From Mycoplasma sp. NEAQ87857 (GTDB lineage Bacteria > Bacillota_I > Bacilli_A > Mycoplasmatales > Metamycoplasmataceae), in NCBI RefSeq assembly GCF_009792315.1, contig NZ_CP045542.1, positions 558,001 to 622,000 of the forward strand: 64,000 bases of DNA, written 5' to 3'. The number at the start of each line of letters is the position of its first letter. Within the stretch, counting starts at the first letter, position 1. A program made the translations under genes and the position numbers. The notes beneath the pieces were generated by a model that did no database searches, was not told the DNA's origin, and saw only the letters and a list, made by a program, of their open reading frames with translations. Positions 34,601-46,722 of the stretch are shown piece by piece.

Positions 34601-35480
34601 ATTTTGTTTCTTAGCACTATCTAATTGTGCAATGGTTTGTCGAAGTTGAATTAAATCATTTTCTTTGTTTAAAATAGTGTTATTTAAACTATTTTTTTCA
34701 TTAGTTAATGTATTAATATTAGCTAATAATTCTTGATTTTTTACTTCAACTGCATTCTTTTGATTTTCTAATTGAGTTTTTTGATTAACTAAATCATCTA
34801 ATTGTTGTTGAATTTGAGATTTTTGATTTGTAATGAAATTTAATGAATTTTTATAAGTAGTTAATTGTTCTTTGAGCTTAATAATCGCTTGAGAATCAGT
34901 AGTTGATAAATATTGTTTTTCTAAATTAAGATATTTTTGGTTTAATGATTGAATTTCATTTTCTTTAGTTGTAATATCGTTATTTAAAGTGCTAATTTGA
35001 TCATTTAAATTACTAATATTAGCACTAAATCCATCAATTTGGTTTTTATTTGAAGTTATAGTTTGGTTTAATTGATTAATTAAAAGATCTTTTTGTTGAT
35101 TTTGAACTTTGATGTTAGCTAATTCTTGAACTTTGTTAGCAATATTTTCAATTGCTGCTTCTAAATTAGCTTCAACTTCTTTTTGTTTATTTTTGTTTAA
35201 TTCTAAAAGAGCAACCATTGATGAGTGTTTTTGTTTTCATTGACCTAGTTCATTAGTGTTATGATCTAATTTGGTTTTATAATTAGATATTTTTGATTTG
35301 TAATCATTGATTAAAGATAATAACGCAGCTTTTTCTTTTTGATGTTCTTTCTTAATTTCTTCTATTTTCTGTTTACCTGGGTTCCCTTTCGGTAGCTTGA
35401 GGTTTTGAACAAGCTACCACTGTTAATATTGGGGTTAAAATAATTGAGCTAAAAACAACATTTTTTAACTTCTTATTCAT
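28604..35480 (-). pseudogene. GH2 beta-galactosidase-like surface lipoprotein, frameshifted near the N-terminus
   Basis: Reading starts at the ATG at 35480 with a lipoprotein signal (VVFSSIILTPILTVVAC, SKP after the Cys) but ends in TAA 14 codons after that Cys. The rest is open in the next frame for about 2260 codons. Downstream parts are a long coiled coil (35.3-34.5 kb), GH2 sugar-binding and Ig-like domains, and the catalytic barrel with acid/base MWSIGNEIGES (about 32.9 kb) and nucleophile IYGSETSSA (about 32.65 kb). They are followed by Ig-like/Big_4-type domains, at least two F5/8 (CBM32-like) domains and a helical tail. Without the shift it would be a membrane-anchored exo-glycosidase releasing galactose or a related sugar from host glycans. 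It follows the GH84 gene by 3 bases, so it is the second gene of that operon. Sequencing error, phase-off state or true decay are all possible. Confidence 0.85.
35391..35418 (-). repeat. 9-bp inverted repeat at the lipobox of the GH2 gene
   Basis: GGTAGCTTG and CAAGCTACC flank 10 bases covering the codons just after the lipobox Cys. The frame break lies within about 25 bases of it, in the run GAAAGGGAACCC. Confidence 0.75.
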
Positions 35481-35483
35481 GAT

Positions 35484-38400
35484 TTATTTCTTCTTTCGTT
35501 TGAATAATTTATATCCTGCAAAAGAAAGTATTGAAGTTGCTAAGATAGTAGATATTGAAATTAAAGTAATTTTAATTTTACTTAAAGGACCGTTTTTTAC
35601 TTTCTTGTTTTGTTGTGTTTCATCTTTATCTTCTGGTGCTGAAGGATCAGATGGTTTTGGAGATTCAAGTTGATTAGAAATAGTATTATTTGCAGTTTCA
35701 ATAAGACTACTAATTGCTCCTTCTTTATTTTGCAGTTCATTATTGTTTAAGTTTGAATAATCATTATTTAATAAGGTGTCAATTTGTTTAGCTAAGTCAT
35801 TATCATTTGCTAATTTTGATCTAATAGTTTTTAATTGTTCTACATTTTCATTGATTCTAGAAACTAAAGCAACTTTGTGATTTAAGTAGTTCATTTCACT
35901 ATTAGCAACTTTATATTCAACTAATTTATTATTTAAATCATTAGTTGATAAATTATCATAATTTAAATTCGAAATTTCTTGGATTAAGTGATTAATTCTA
36001 GTTATTTGTTCGTCTGATAAGCTATATTTAGATTTAATATTATCTAAGCTTTCTTTAACTTTAGATAACTCTTGTTTTAATTCTTCTTTATCATTTGAAG
36101 GATTAATTTCTTTATCATAATCTTCATATCCAATAGTGTTTAAATGATCAACTAAAGTTTGATTTAACTTAGTTAATTTTGCTGTTTGATCATTTAAATC
36201 ATTAGTATTATTAGCATTAATAGCTAATAAGTTTGATATTTGATTTTTTAATTCATCATCTTTAACTAAGTGATTATAGTAATTAGTTTTATATTTTGCT
36301 AATTGATTATTTAAAGTTGCAGTTTCTAATTTATGATTTTGCTGTTCAATAATTGCTTGGTTAATTTTTTGCTTAATTGGTTGAATTTGATCATAAGTTG
36401 ATATTGCTTGAATTTCTTTAGAATAAGCATCAATTAACTCTGTATTTTCTAATTCCTTTAATTTTTCTAATAATTGATCTTTGTATTTGTTTAATTGTTC
36501 AACTTTGGTTGCATTAATTGAAGCAATAATATTAGTAATTTGTTCAACTGTAGTAGCATCATTGATTGCTTGTTTAAATGATTGGCTATCTTCTAATCCT
36601 GTAAGTTGATCTAATGCACTAGCTTTTGCATTGGTTAATGCTTGTTGTTGAATTTGGTTAATTAAACTTGTAATTTGACTTTCTAAAGCCATTAAATTAG
36701 TTTCATCATTGCTTTGATTAATCTCATTAGCATATGAACTTAATTGGTTATATGGTTGAATTAAATTTAAAAGTTTGTTCTTTAAATTATTAATTCTTTG
36801 AGCTTTCATTTGTTTTAAATGTTCTAAAGAAGCTATTTTTTGATTAATTGTTTCAATTAATAATCTTGCTTCTTCTATTGTAGTAATTGATTTTAATTTA
36901 TTTAAATAAAGCTCAGGAGTATCAGTTTTAGTTGCTAATTCTGTAGCTTGAGTGATTAATTCTTGTAATTTTTGCTCTTGTTCAGCTAAAAGAGCTACTT
37001 GTAATTCTTGGATAATGTTTTCTACTTCTTCTACAGAGTTTGCTTGATTGATTTTGTTAGCAAAATCAGCTTTATTATTTAAAGAATTTAAAATAGCTGT
37101 TGCTTCTTGTTTTTTATTAACAATTGCAGTTGCTTTTTCGTTTCTAATAGCTGCTTCAACTTGATCCAAAATAGTATTTAAAGCATCTATTTCATTAGTA
37201 TTATTCATCGCTTCTAATAATTTAGCTTTTTTAGTAGGGTTATTTAATTGATCTATTTTTGCTGTAATTTGACCTTTAACTACATTAGCTTTAGCAGTTT
37301 TATCATTTTCTAATCTTGCTAAAACATTAGTTTTAACAGTTTCAATTGCTTCTAGGGTATCTGCATCAAATAATGATAGTTCCAATCCTTCTTTAGCAGC
37401 AAAATCACTAATTTGATCAATTATAGCTTTAACTTCAGCTTTTTTAGCTGCAATAGTTGCATCATTTTGCTCTTTGATTGCTGCTAAAATTTGTTTGTTA
37501 ATTGCTAATACTGCTTCTACTGTAGTAGCTTCAGTAATTTGACTTGCATAATTAGCTTTATTAGTTAATTGATCTAAATTATTATTTGCTAATGCTTTTG
37601 CTTCTTCAAGTTTAGAGCTATCTAAAGTTAATCCATTAATAGCATTGGTTAATTCTGTAATATAACCACTGATTTCATCATCACGAATTTGATCTTCATT
37701 AGTTAATAAAGTAGTCATTTTATTTAAGACATTAGTATATGTTTCAAAGGTTTCTGAAGTATAAATATTACTATCATTTGAATAAGGGTGATTTACCAAA
37801 TCTTTAAGTTTATTTAATTCAGCTTTTTTAGCTGATTTTGCAGCATAAAATTCTGTTTTTAATTCATTAGTTGCAGCAACTATTGAATCAATAGTGGCAT
37901 TAGTAGCTTCAGCTTTTAAATCAATAGCTGCAATTTTTGCTTTAAGATCTTTATTTAATTGTTGTCATTTAGCTCCATTATTATCAATAAAGCTATATAC
38001 TTGATCTCTTAAAGTTGAGTATTCTTTATATTTTAGACCTTTAGCAGATTCTTTAGCACTAGCTAAAGAATTATTATATTGCTCAATTAAAGCTTGATAT
38101 TGTTCAGGAGTTACTTTAGCAGCTCTATTAGTTGCTAAAGTATCTTGATCAAGTTTAGTTTTAATTTCATTAATAATATTGCTTAAAGCCATATATGATT
38201 CATCATCGTATAAATTTCGATCTAATTTAGTAAATTCATCTACTTTCAATAAAGCAATGTCTTTATAAGTGGGACTATATTCTAAAGCTTCTTCAGTAGT
38301 GTTAAGTAAATTAGTTAATTTTGAAACTTCAACATCACTTAAAGCATCTTCGTTTTCTAATGCTTTAGTAACTTTTTTGATTGCATTCATATAGTTATTT

Positions 38401-41400
38401 CAAGTAGCAGTAGTAAAACTATTAGCATTAGTTAATGCTGAAGCTAATTTAGCTTTTAATCCTGAAGTATCTGCTTTTAATTTAGCATTTGAAACAATAA
38501 ATTTAATTTTATTAAGCATAATATTTACTGTTTCTTGAGCAATAGCATTTGAAGCTATAACTTTTTTAGCTAATTCTATAGCTTGATTAAATTTATCTTT
38601 ATCAATTTGAGTTCATTGATCAAAATTACTTGGAGTTATTAAATTATTTTGTAATTCTTCTTTAGATGTTTCAGTTAGTTGAGAACGATCAAAGAAGATT
38701 AATTCATTAATAGTAGGTTTTATATTTGTTCAAGTAATAGTTATAGAAACTAAATATTTATCACTTGGTAATCTAAAAGTTGAAGTAGATAAATCTAAAG
38801 TACCTAAATCAAGAGTTTCTTTATTTCCTTGATCATTAACTACTACTGCAGATACAGTAGCACTTGAAGGTTCATCACTAGTAATAATTTTTAAATCTTT
38901 ATTGTTAAAACTTTCATCTAAAGTATAAGTGATTGAACCATTAGTGTTTTTTGGTTTATAAGCACTATTGAAATCTCCATCAATCATTTTTCCTGGAAGA
39001 TAGTTTCTTGAAACTTCTACTGCTCCATCAAATTTAGGATCATTAGCTAGTGAAATATATTCTCCATTATTAATTACAATTTCATTAATAATTAAAGCTC
39101 TTGTTGGATAATTTGCTAAAACTTTTAATCTAATGTATCTAGCTTTAACTCCATTAAGCTCATCATTTCCATAATATTTAATGTTTGGATATCTTGAATC
39201 ACTTAATCCTGCACCTAATTGTTGAAGGTTGCTTTCTCTATCACTATCTTGAGTGCTATCACCAATGGTAAAAGCGGGTTGTCAATTAGATTGATCAGTT
39301 GAATATTCAACTTTTAAGTCTCTAGGATAATCTTGAACGTTATCTGAAACATATAATCTTAAAGAATTAAGATCAATTTCAGTTCCTATATCATAAATTG
39401 CAGTATTTCCTGTATTTGGATTTCCACCAAATTTAGTTTGAGTGTTGATATTACCATCAAATGCAGCTCCATTAAATCTTGTATCTCCTCAAGTTGAATT
39501 AATTGGCATATCGCTTGAAATTAATTTACCAAAACTTGATTGTTCTTTAATATGAACTTTAATACTATTAAAGGTTACTGTAATAGGTTCAGTAACTGAA
39601 GTTTCATTATTATTAAATAATCTTAAATATTTAAAGGTTCTATTATTTAACTCACTAACATCATTAATATTTTCTCAAATATGACCATTTTGAGATGCTT
39701 GTAATACTATATGTTCAGTTTGAGTATAATCAACTTCTACATTTTTAATTCTGTATAAGGTTTTTAGATCTAATCCTATATATTCTCCAGATTTTAATGA
39801 ATGAGTGTTAGTAGTAGTGTTATTCATTAAAGTAAATGTATCATCTTGATGATCGGTTAATAATTGCGGACTTTCTAAATTACTTAAAAGATATTTAGCT
39901 GATGGTCTACGTTTTTCTTCAAATTCTATTTCTTTAATTTTTCATCAAGTACTTACTCCATTTTTAGATTTTAATCTAATACCATGAACCATTCCAGTAT
40001 TTGCAGGAACTTCAAATGTTCATACTTGATTTGCATTATCAATTTCACCTAATGTAGTTCATACACCATTGATTTCTTTTTCTAAAACCATTGCTGATAG
40101 TTTATCATTTGTATCTTGAGTAACTGTAATGGTTTTTAATTCCAATGTTTTATCAAATATAACTTCCACACCATCATTAGCAGCAATATTACCATTTGAA
40201 GTTTTATGACTTATTCAAGCATAAGTGCTTTTATTACCATCTACTATATAATCGTATCTATTATTTCTTGCTCCATCATTGATTGAAGGATTTACTCCTA
40301 TTTGAGTATTATAAGCAATAGCGGTTTTATTAAATGTTGCAGAAGCATCATATCCACCAACTTTAATAGTTCCTAATCTTCATCAAACTCTTTTTTCTTT
40401 TCTATTAACTAATCTAAGTTTATTAGTATGACAGTATCCATAAATAGTTTGATCTTTTGAACTATCAAAATGTCTATCTCCAAATTGTTTTCAAGTATTA
40501 TCAGTGGTATCAAAGTATTGAACTTCTACATCTTCTAAAACATCTCCACTATTTGTACCACCTTGGAAGATTTTAACTTTAGTAACTTCTTGAATTGTTC
40601 CTAAACCTATATGTAATTCAGAGTTTTCTGATGAAAGATCACCATCAACACTTTTTAATCATCATTCAGTTGCGTTATCATCATCTAATACTCTATCTTT
40701 ATTTCCGCCAGCAGTTGCAAATTTTACCGGAAGAGTTACATTAACAATAGGTAATCAAGAAGCTTTAGCTTGTGATTCTTCAACTACAGGTTTATTAACA
40801 ATAAATTGAGTTAAACCAAATCAAGAATCATTTGGATCATCTTGAGTTGAAATCAATCTTACACCTAAAACATTTGAAATGTTTAAATTATTAACTTCTA
40901 CAGGTACAACTGAATTTAATGGACGATCATAAACTTCGCTTGAAACATCAACTCAATCAGTACCATTAGTGGTATATTGTAATTTAGATCTAAAGAAGTG
41001 GTTTTTACCAGCATTCATTTCAATATAAACATTTTGTAAAGTGATAGGTTTATTATACTTAACTCCAATATAGTTACCATTTCTAACTATGTTAGGATTT
41101 TTAAAGTACACGTTTTCTCTATTACCTGGTTCAAAAATCTTTTCTTTAGTACCTCCTGCAGGTGAAAGATATACATCTGAAATGTAAGTTTTGGTAATAA
41201 AATTAGGATCTAAAGATGATTTTTGTAAACCACTAGCATAAGCATTTAAGTTATTTACAAATGGTTGAATGTGTTGATTACCTACTTCTGGATCTTTAAA
41301 TTCACTAAGGTATCTAAATTTATGGTTAGTTCTAGCTAAAGTTAAATCTTTTTTAGCTGTAGTTACTAATTCTAAAAATCCACTAATGTTACCTAATTTA

Positions 41401-43169
41401 TATTGTTTTAAAGCGTTTAAGAAATTAACTATTGAATTAGTTAAATCAACTCAAGAACCTAAAAAAGGTTCCATTTGACTTATAAGATTACGATCATGAC
41501 CACTTTCAAGTAAAGTAGTTGCATGATCGTGTAATTTACTAAACACATCTATTAAGTTATTAATTTGTTCATCAGTATAAGTTTCAGTTTGTAAAGCACG
41601 GTTAAATTCACTTAAAGTATCTCTTATTTCTACTGATTCTTCAAGTTTAACAACTCTACTATCCATTTTTTGGTTAATCATATGTTTAGATAATTCTCTT
41701 AAAGCTGTAGATTCAGGAGTTTCTACAATTGAATTATTTTCTACATATTTAAATGCATCATGATAAACCTTATCTATATGGTTATCATTATCCCAAATAT
41801 TTCAAGAATATTCTGCATTACCAAAAATTGCAACTTTAGATGGTTCAGATTGTTGCATTGGGTTTAATATAATACCTTCTAAGTTATTCGGATTTACATT
41901 TTTATGTAAAAACTCTTTATATCCTCCCATAATTAAATGGTTTTTAGAGTTATCTGAGCAAGGTCAGTTAATTCATAAAAATGGTCCTCTACCAGAAGTA
42001 TTTGTAAATGAATTTGTGAAATTAACTGAAACTTCACCTCATATTTTTCCACCAGTCATTACTATTTGAACTTCTTGTGGTAAAGCTTTAAATCTTTCAC
42101 TACCTCAACCACCATAATCATGCACAACAAAAGGTAAGGTAGTTTTCATATCTGGATATTCATTAGCTTTTAATTCTTTCAATCAAGCTACAACATCTTC
42201 CAATAATTTCTTTTCTAAAGCTTGTGATGGAGAGTGAAAGTCATCAGCTAAGATTCCAATTTGTCTTACTCCTACATCAATTACTTGTTTAAATTTAGCT
42301 TTTAAAGCGATTAAACTTTGATCATAATTAGCATCAGTAATTATGTTTGATTTAAATGGATGAAGTGTATAAATATAACGAACTTTAGTTTCGTTTCCTG
42401 CTACAGCTATTGGTTTAATTTTATTTTCAATTTCTTCTACTGTATATAATTCTCTTCAACGATCAATATGTTTTGGATCGTCTTTAGGAGCATAGAAATA
42501 TCCATTTAATTTAAAATAGCTCCCTCATTTCATATAGTTAATCCGATCTTGTACAGATCATGGATTACCATAATATCCTTCAATTACTCCTCTAGATTTA
42601 ACATCTGCATAATCTTGAATTTTAAATTCACTAATTTTTAAACCTCTAAGTTGTTTAAAAATGTGATATAAGGATGTTAAACCATAAAAGGCTGCATCAT
42701 TTTCTTTTGCATATAAAGTAATTACATTATCTTGGTTATCTAAAAGATAACTATCAGTTTTATCTAATAATCCTTCTTGGTATTCTATATTCTTTTCTTT
42801 AACATAATCATCAACAAAATTATCTCTGTTGTCTTTGGTTCCAATTAAAATATTTGTTTTATTCTTTACAATTCTTCTACTAGTTGTATAAGTGATATTT
42901 CTTAAGTTTAACGTTTCTTTAAAACGATTAATGGTTGCTTGATCAATTCCTTCTTCGATTACCACATTAATACTTGGTGTCATAATATAACTTTTTTCAT
43001 TGTAAGTTATTTGGTGAGGTGTTGGATAAATTTCATATTTATCTACAGTTGATACTACTGGTTGGTTTAAGTTAGTGCTTGATTCATCACTTGCAGCACT
43101 AATACTAGCAAAACATCCTAAAGATCCAACTATAGATAAAATCGTTTTTATTTGTTTTGATATATTCAT
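35484..43169 (-). CDS. GH84 hyaluronidase/N-acetylglucosaminidase (NagH-like) surface enzyme
   Basis: 2561 residues. Start at 43169 (AGGAGAATT before ATG) gives a signal peptide ending SISAAS; an upstream ATG at 43190 is less likely. A GH20b-like N-domain ([10 protein letters not shown]) spans about residues 40-180. The GH84 barrel opens [12 protein letters not shown] (about 193-204) and has the catalytic pair in ILADDFH (about 306-312). Then come a helical domain and several CBM32/F5-8-type modules (about 560-1480). FIVAR-like helices follow, with about seven GA-like albumin-binding repeats (about 1810-2300; for example [20 protein letters not shown]). The C-terminus is a coiled coil, a membrane helix ([20 protein letters not shown]) and KRKKK. 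It should sit on the outer membrane face and cut hyaluronan or O-GlcNAc-type glycans. Confidence 0.9.
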
Positions 43170-43188
43170 AATTCTCCTAAGTGTTAAC

Positions 43189-43223
43189 AAAAACTAAGAA
43201 CAAGTCAAATGTCCTTAGTTTTT
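43189..43223 (-). terminator. Terminator between ptsG and the GH84 gene
   Basis: Stem AAAAACTAAGAACA/TGTCCTTAGTTTTT (one mismatch), 12 bases after the ptsG stop. A -35-like TTGACT lies in the loop on the minus strand, so the GH84 promoter may overlap this structure. Confidence 0.75.
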
Positions 43224-43235
43224 AATTATAATTGA

Positions 43236-45182
43236 TTATTCTAAAGTTTCACCTTTATGCTCAACGATTTGAGTGTTAAGCCCTTCAGCTTCAACTCCAA
43301 CTATTGAGTGAATTGTAGTATCAGACATTCTAACAACACCAAAAACACCTGCTTTTTTAAGAGCTTGATCATCGACTTTTGTACCATCTTTTACGATGTA
43401 TCTTAATCTAGTTGAACAGTTATTATATTCAACAATGTTGTCTCATCCACCATAAGCAAGAACAATTTGTTTTGCTTTTTGTGATAATCCTGATCCAGTT
43501 TCTTCATTTAATGGAGTTAATACACCATCATCTTCTTTTTCAGCTAGAATAACTCCATCTTTTCTACCTGGTGTACTTAAGTCTAATTTCTTAATCATTA
43601 ATGTTCCTACAAAGAAGTATGTAAGACCACAAACAAGACCAATAGGAATAATTCATCCTGGGTTAGCAAATACTTTTGCAGCTCCAGTAAATCCTGATTC
43701 TCTAATAATTGCTAATGATTTATTAATACTTAATAAGTAGTCCATAGCTCCTGCTGAGAATCCGAATCCAATTTGAATTCCAAATAATCCTGTAATGAAT
43801 GCAAAGATTCCAGTAAGGATAGCATGGACTAAGTATAATAATGGTGATACATAAACAAAGGCAAATTCAATAGGTTCTGTAATACCAGTTAAGAAGCTAA
43901 TTACAGCTGCTGAACCAAATAACGCAAATACTCTTTTTCTTTGTTCTGTGTTTTCTGAAGTATATCAGAATGCACCAACTAATGCTGGTAATCCAAACAT
44001 CATCATTGGGAAGAATCCTGCTTGGAATAATCCTCCAGGGTTACCTTTTGCAGCACCTTGTAAGAAGATAAAGATATCTCCATGAACTGCATCTCCAGCT
44101 TCGGTGTGGAATTCTCCTAATTGGAATCAGAATAAGTTGTTTGGAATGTGGTGTAATCCAAATGGAATTAATAATCTGTTAAAGAATCCATATCCACCCA
44201 TAATTGTAGCTCTTAGAGCTAATGAACTAGGAACTGGTTTCCCATCAGCTCCAATTGTTGATGTAGCTTTAGACATAGATGAAGAGATAATGTAAATTAC
44301 ATATCCAATTCATGGGAAAATTAAAGCTCATAAAATTGAAAATACAATTGTTGTAATAATTGCTAATGCAGGAATTAATCTTCTTCCTGAGAAGAATCCT
44401 AAAACTTTAGGTAATTCTACATTTCAAGCTCTATTGTATACATATGCTACAAGAGAACCAATTAAGATCCCGTTTAACACGTTTTGTGCTAAAACAGCAT
44501 TAAATTTAGATCCAAATAAGCTTTCAAATCCAAATTGAGCTAAAGTATAATTTGCTTTAACAGCAACAGTTTTAGTAGTTGCATTAACATCACCGAAGCT
44601 AAAGGCGATTTTTCCACCAACTACTTGATCTGGAGTAATATTAATTAATTTATCTCCATATGCTCCAATATTTGTTAAAAATTCTTTATTTTTATCAAAT
44701 TCATTTGCGAATGTGTATATTACTTTATTATCAGTAGTAATTTTAAGCCCATCAATATTGCTTAAGTTCGCTGAAGAAATCACTGCAGTTTGAGCAGAAC
44801 CTTTAGTGATTCCAAAATCTATTGAACCATAGTATAAATTTACTAATGGTCCCATTATTGCATAAAGCAACATAATGGCTACAAAACCAGCAAAAGCCGC
44901 TTCACCTCTACGTTCTTTAGTGAATCCAAATGCTAGTCCAATAGCGAATAATACTGGTAAGTTATCAAATACAATACCACCAGATTTTAAAATAATTGTT
45001 CCTACAATACTTGAAAAAGCTGTATTTCCAGGTATGTCTGATCCAATTCTTAGTAAAATAGCAGCAATTGGTAACACAGCAATAGGGAATAATAATGCTC
45101 CCCCAATTTTACCTAATTTAGCAATAAAGCGGTGTAATCCACTGTTATTTGCTTTTGATTTTTTAGTCATAACAGCAGTCAT
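43236..45182 (-). CDS. PTS sugar transporter EIICB (glucose/GlcNAc type)
   Basis: 648 residues. The EIIC domain opens GKIGGALLFPIAVLPIAAILLRIGSD without the preceding loops of EIIA and contains GFTKERRGEAAFAGF, GITEPIEFAFVYV and FIFLQGAAKG. A C-terminal EIIB domain (about residues 560-648) keeps the phosphorylated Cys in NNCSTRLRY. EIIA must come from another gene. An Asn/Thr-rich insertion of about 100 residues (160-260) interrupts the EIIC part, probably an outer loop. It overlaps the 108-residue membrane protein upstream by one base. Glucose is the default substrate; the adjacent murQ and GH84 genes make an amino sugar equally plausible. Confidence 0.92.
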
Positions 45183-45508
45183 TATGCACCCCTTACTTTT
45201 GAGCTTTTCTTAAGAATAAAGCCATTTGTGATAACAGTTAACACAATGGCACTAAATAAAAAGATTGTCATTAATAAAGCCATAGATGCAATGAGATTAG
45301 CCCGCATTGCATCATGAGCTTTTTGAACCATTTTTAGTGCATCACCTTTTTCACTAAAGGTCATATTTGCACTTGATGGTACGAAAGCAGTTACTAAAAC
45401 AGTAACCACCATAAGAACTACAAACATAAGTCACAAGAAAACATAAATTTTTTGTGCTATATGCATATTTTTTACATTTTTAATTAAACTATTCACTTTA
45501 TTAGACAT
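45182..45508 (-). CDS. Small two-helix membrane protein co-transcribed with EIICB
   Basis: 108 residues. A first helix, about 24-42 (YVFLWLMFVVLMVVTVLV), is followed by an outer loop with AHDAMRANLI and a second helix (ASMALLMTIFLFSAIVLTV), ending in a basic tail KKSSKVRGA. Ribosome binding site AGAGGC. The stop overlaps the EIICB start, so the two are translated together. No family recognised; a PTS accessory or leader protein is my guess. Confidence 0.75.
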
Positions 45509-45587
45509 ATTGCCTCTTATTTTTGGGGAATATTGGATTTTGTAAGTAAAAACTTACGGAATTATTCCCTCACAATAAATTATGTTC

Positions 45588-45606
45588 TTTTTTTTTTTTT
45601 TTTTTT
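45588..45606. repeat. Poly-T/poly-A tract of 19 bases
   Basis: Nineteen uninterrupted T on the plus strand, about 80 bases upstream of the 108-residue gene. On the coding strand the A run ends GAACATAAT, next to a -10-like box. Confidence 0.95.
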
Positions 45607-45769
45607 GAGACCAAACCTCGAATATTGTTTTAAATATTCATAAAATAATACTTATTTAAAATTTTGAAAACCTCCATAATCTAATTTTTGTTTATTTTAT
45701 GCAAAAAAGTGCTAAAAAAATATCGAACCGTTCCATATTTTTGAGTTTAACTATTTTTTAGCATCTTTT

Positions 45770-45795
45770 TTAGCACTTGATTAATCAAGTGCTAA
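45770..45795. promoter_or_regulatory. CIRCE-like perfect palindrome
   Basis: TTAGCACTT, eight bases GATTAATC, then AAGTGCTAA: a 26-bp perfect palindrome. The HrcA operator CIRCE is TTAGCACTC-N9-GAGTGCTAA, so this matches at eight of nine positions per arm but has a spacer one base shorter. There is no U-run on either side, so it is not a terminator. Confidence 0.5.
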
Positions 45796-45817
45796 TTTAA
45801 AAAATAAGCATTTAATC

Positions 45818-46660
45818 CTATTCAATACACTTTCTTAAGTTAAAATCATTATCTTGATAAATCTTTTTTGCTTTAGTTAAATCAACCTTATTTTTAATCA
45901 TAATAATAGCTAAAGGAATGTTTTGCTCTGCTTGATTATAGGTTGAATTAGCTAATTGATAATCACAATTTGTGATTTTGACTATCATATCAATACTTCT
46001 TTTTTGAAGTTTGATATTAATTGGAGTTAAATTAATCATATATTGATCATAAACTTTATTTAATTTAATAGCAGTAATTGAAGAAATGTTATTTAAAATA
46101 ATTTTTTGTGCAGTAGCACTTTTTAATCTAGTTGAACCTAAAATCACTTCTTGGCCTACAGGTATAAAAATATATTTATCACAAACTTCAACACAACTAC
46201 CATTATCAAAATTTGCAATTAAAGCTGTATAACCCTTAACTTCTTTAGCGTATGTTAAAAAACCTTTAACATATTTAGTATTTCCTGAAGCACTTAATCC
46301 AATTAATACATCTTTATTAGAAATATTATTTTTCTTAGCATCATTATATCCAAGTTCAAAATCATCTTCATAACCTTCAAGCGATTGCAAAATAGCTTGA
46401 TCACCACCAGCCATCGAGTATTTAAATCAATTATTTTCGCCAAAAGTAGGTAACACATCTAAAGCATCAAGCATCCCAATTCTTCCACTAGTTCCAGCAC
46501 CAATATAAAAAACTCTTCCACCTTGTTTGATTGATTCTACAATTTTATCTATTAATGATTCAAATTCCGCAGCTTTTTGTTGAATTATTTTAATTACTCC
46601 AGTATTAGAATTAGTAAAAATTTCAAATAATTCTTTAGTATCATAAGTATCTAATTTCAT
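45818..46660 (-). CDS. murQ: N-acetylmuramic acid 6-phosphate etherase
   Basis: 280 residues with a SIS fold. It opens MKLDTYDTKELFEIF, has the signature YIGAGTSGRIGMLDALDVLP (about residues 53-72), then GLSASGNTKYVKGF and ILGSTRLKSATAQKIILN, all typical of MurQ. The enzyme cleaves the lactyl ether of MurNAc-6-P to give GlcNAc-6-P. In a wall-less organism the substrate must be imported, perhaps through the neighbouring PTS. A TATGAAA/TTTCATA dyad lies about 63 bases upstream of the start. Confidence 0.93.
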
Positions 46661-46722
46661 ATTTCTCCTATCTTTTTAATGATATAAAGAATAATAAAGT
46701 TTTAACAATACAAAGTATTTTT

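Larger units (their letters stand above)
45509..45817 (-). promoter_or_regulatory. Regulatory region of the PTS operon
   Basis: No gene seen. From the murQ side it holds a perfect 26-bp palindrome built from TTAGCACTT half sites (45770-45795), further GCTAAAA half sites at 45708-45715 and 45758-45763, then a run of 19 T (A on the transcribed side) at 45588-45606 next to a -10-like CATAAT. A small hairpin, GTAAGTAAAAACTTAC, lies at 45542-45557. The combination looks like a regulated and possibly phase-variable promoter. Confidence 0.55.

Noticed and set aside
43125-43169. Treating the GH84 N-terminus as a lipoprotein (Cys at GSLGC)
   Set aside because: The residues around that Cys do not form a good lipobox, and the protein has a C-terminal membrane anchor.
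45770-45795. Terminator for murQ
   Set aside because: No U-run follows the palindrome on either strand; an operator is more likely.
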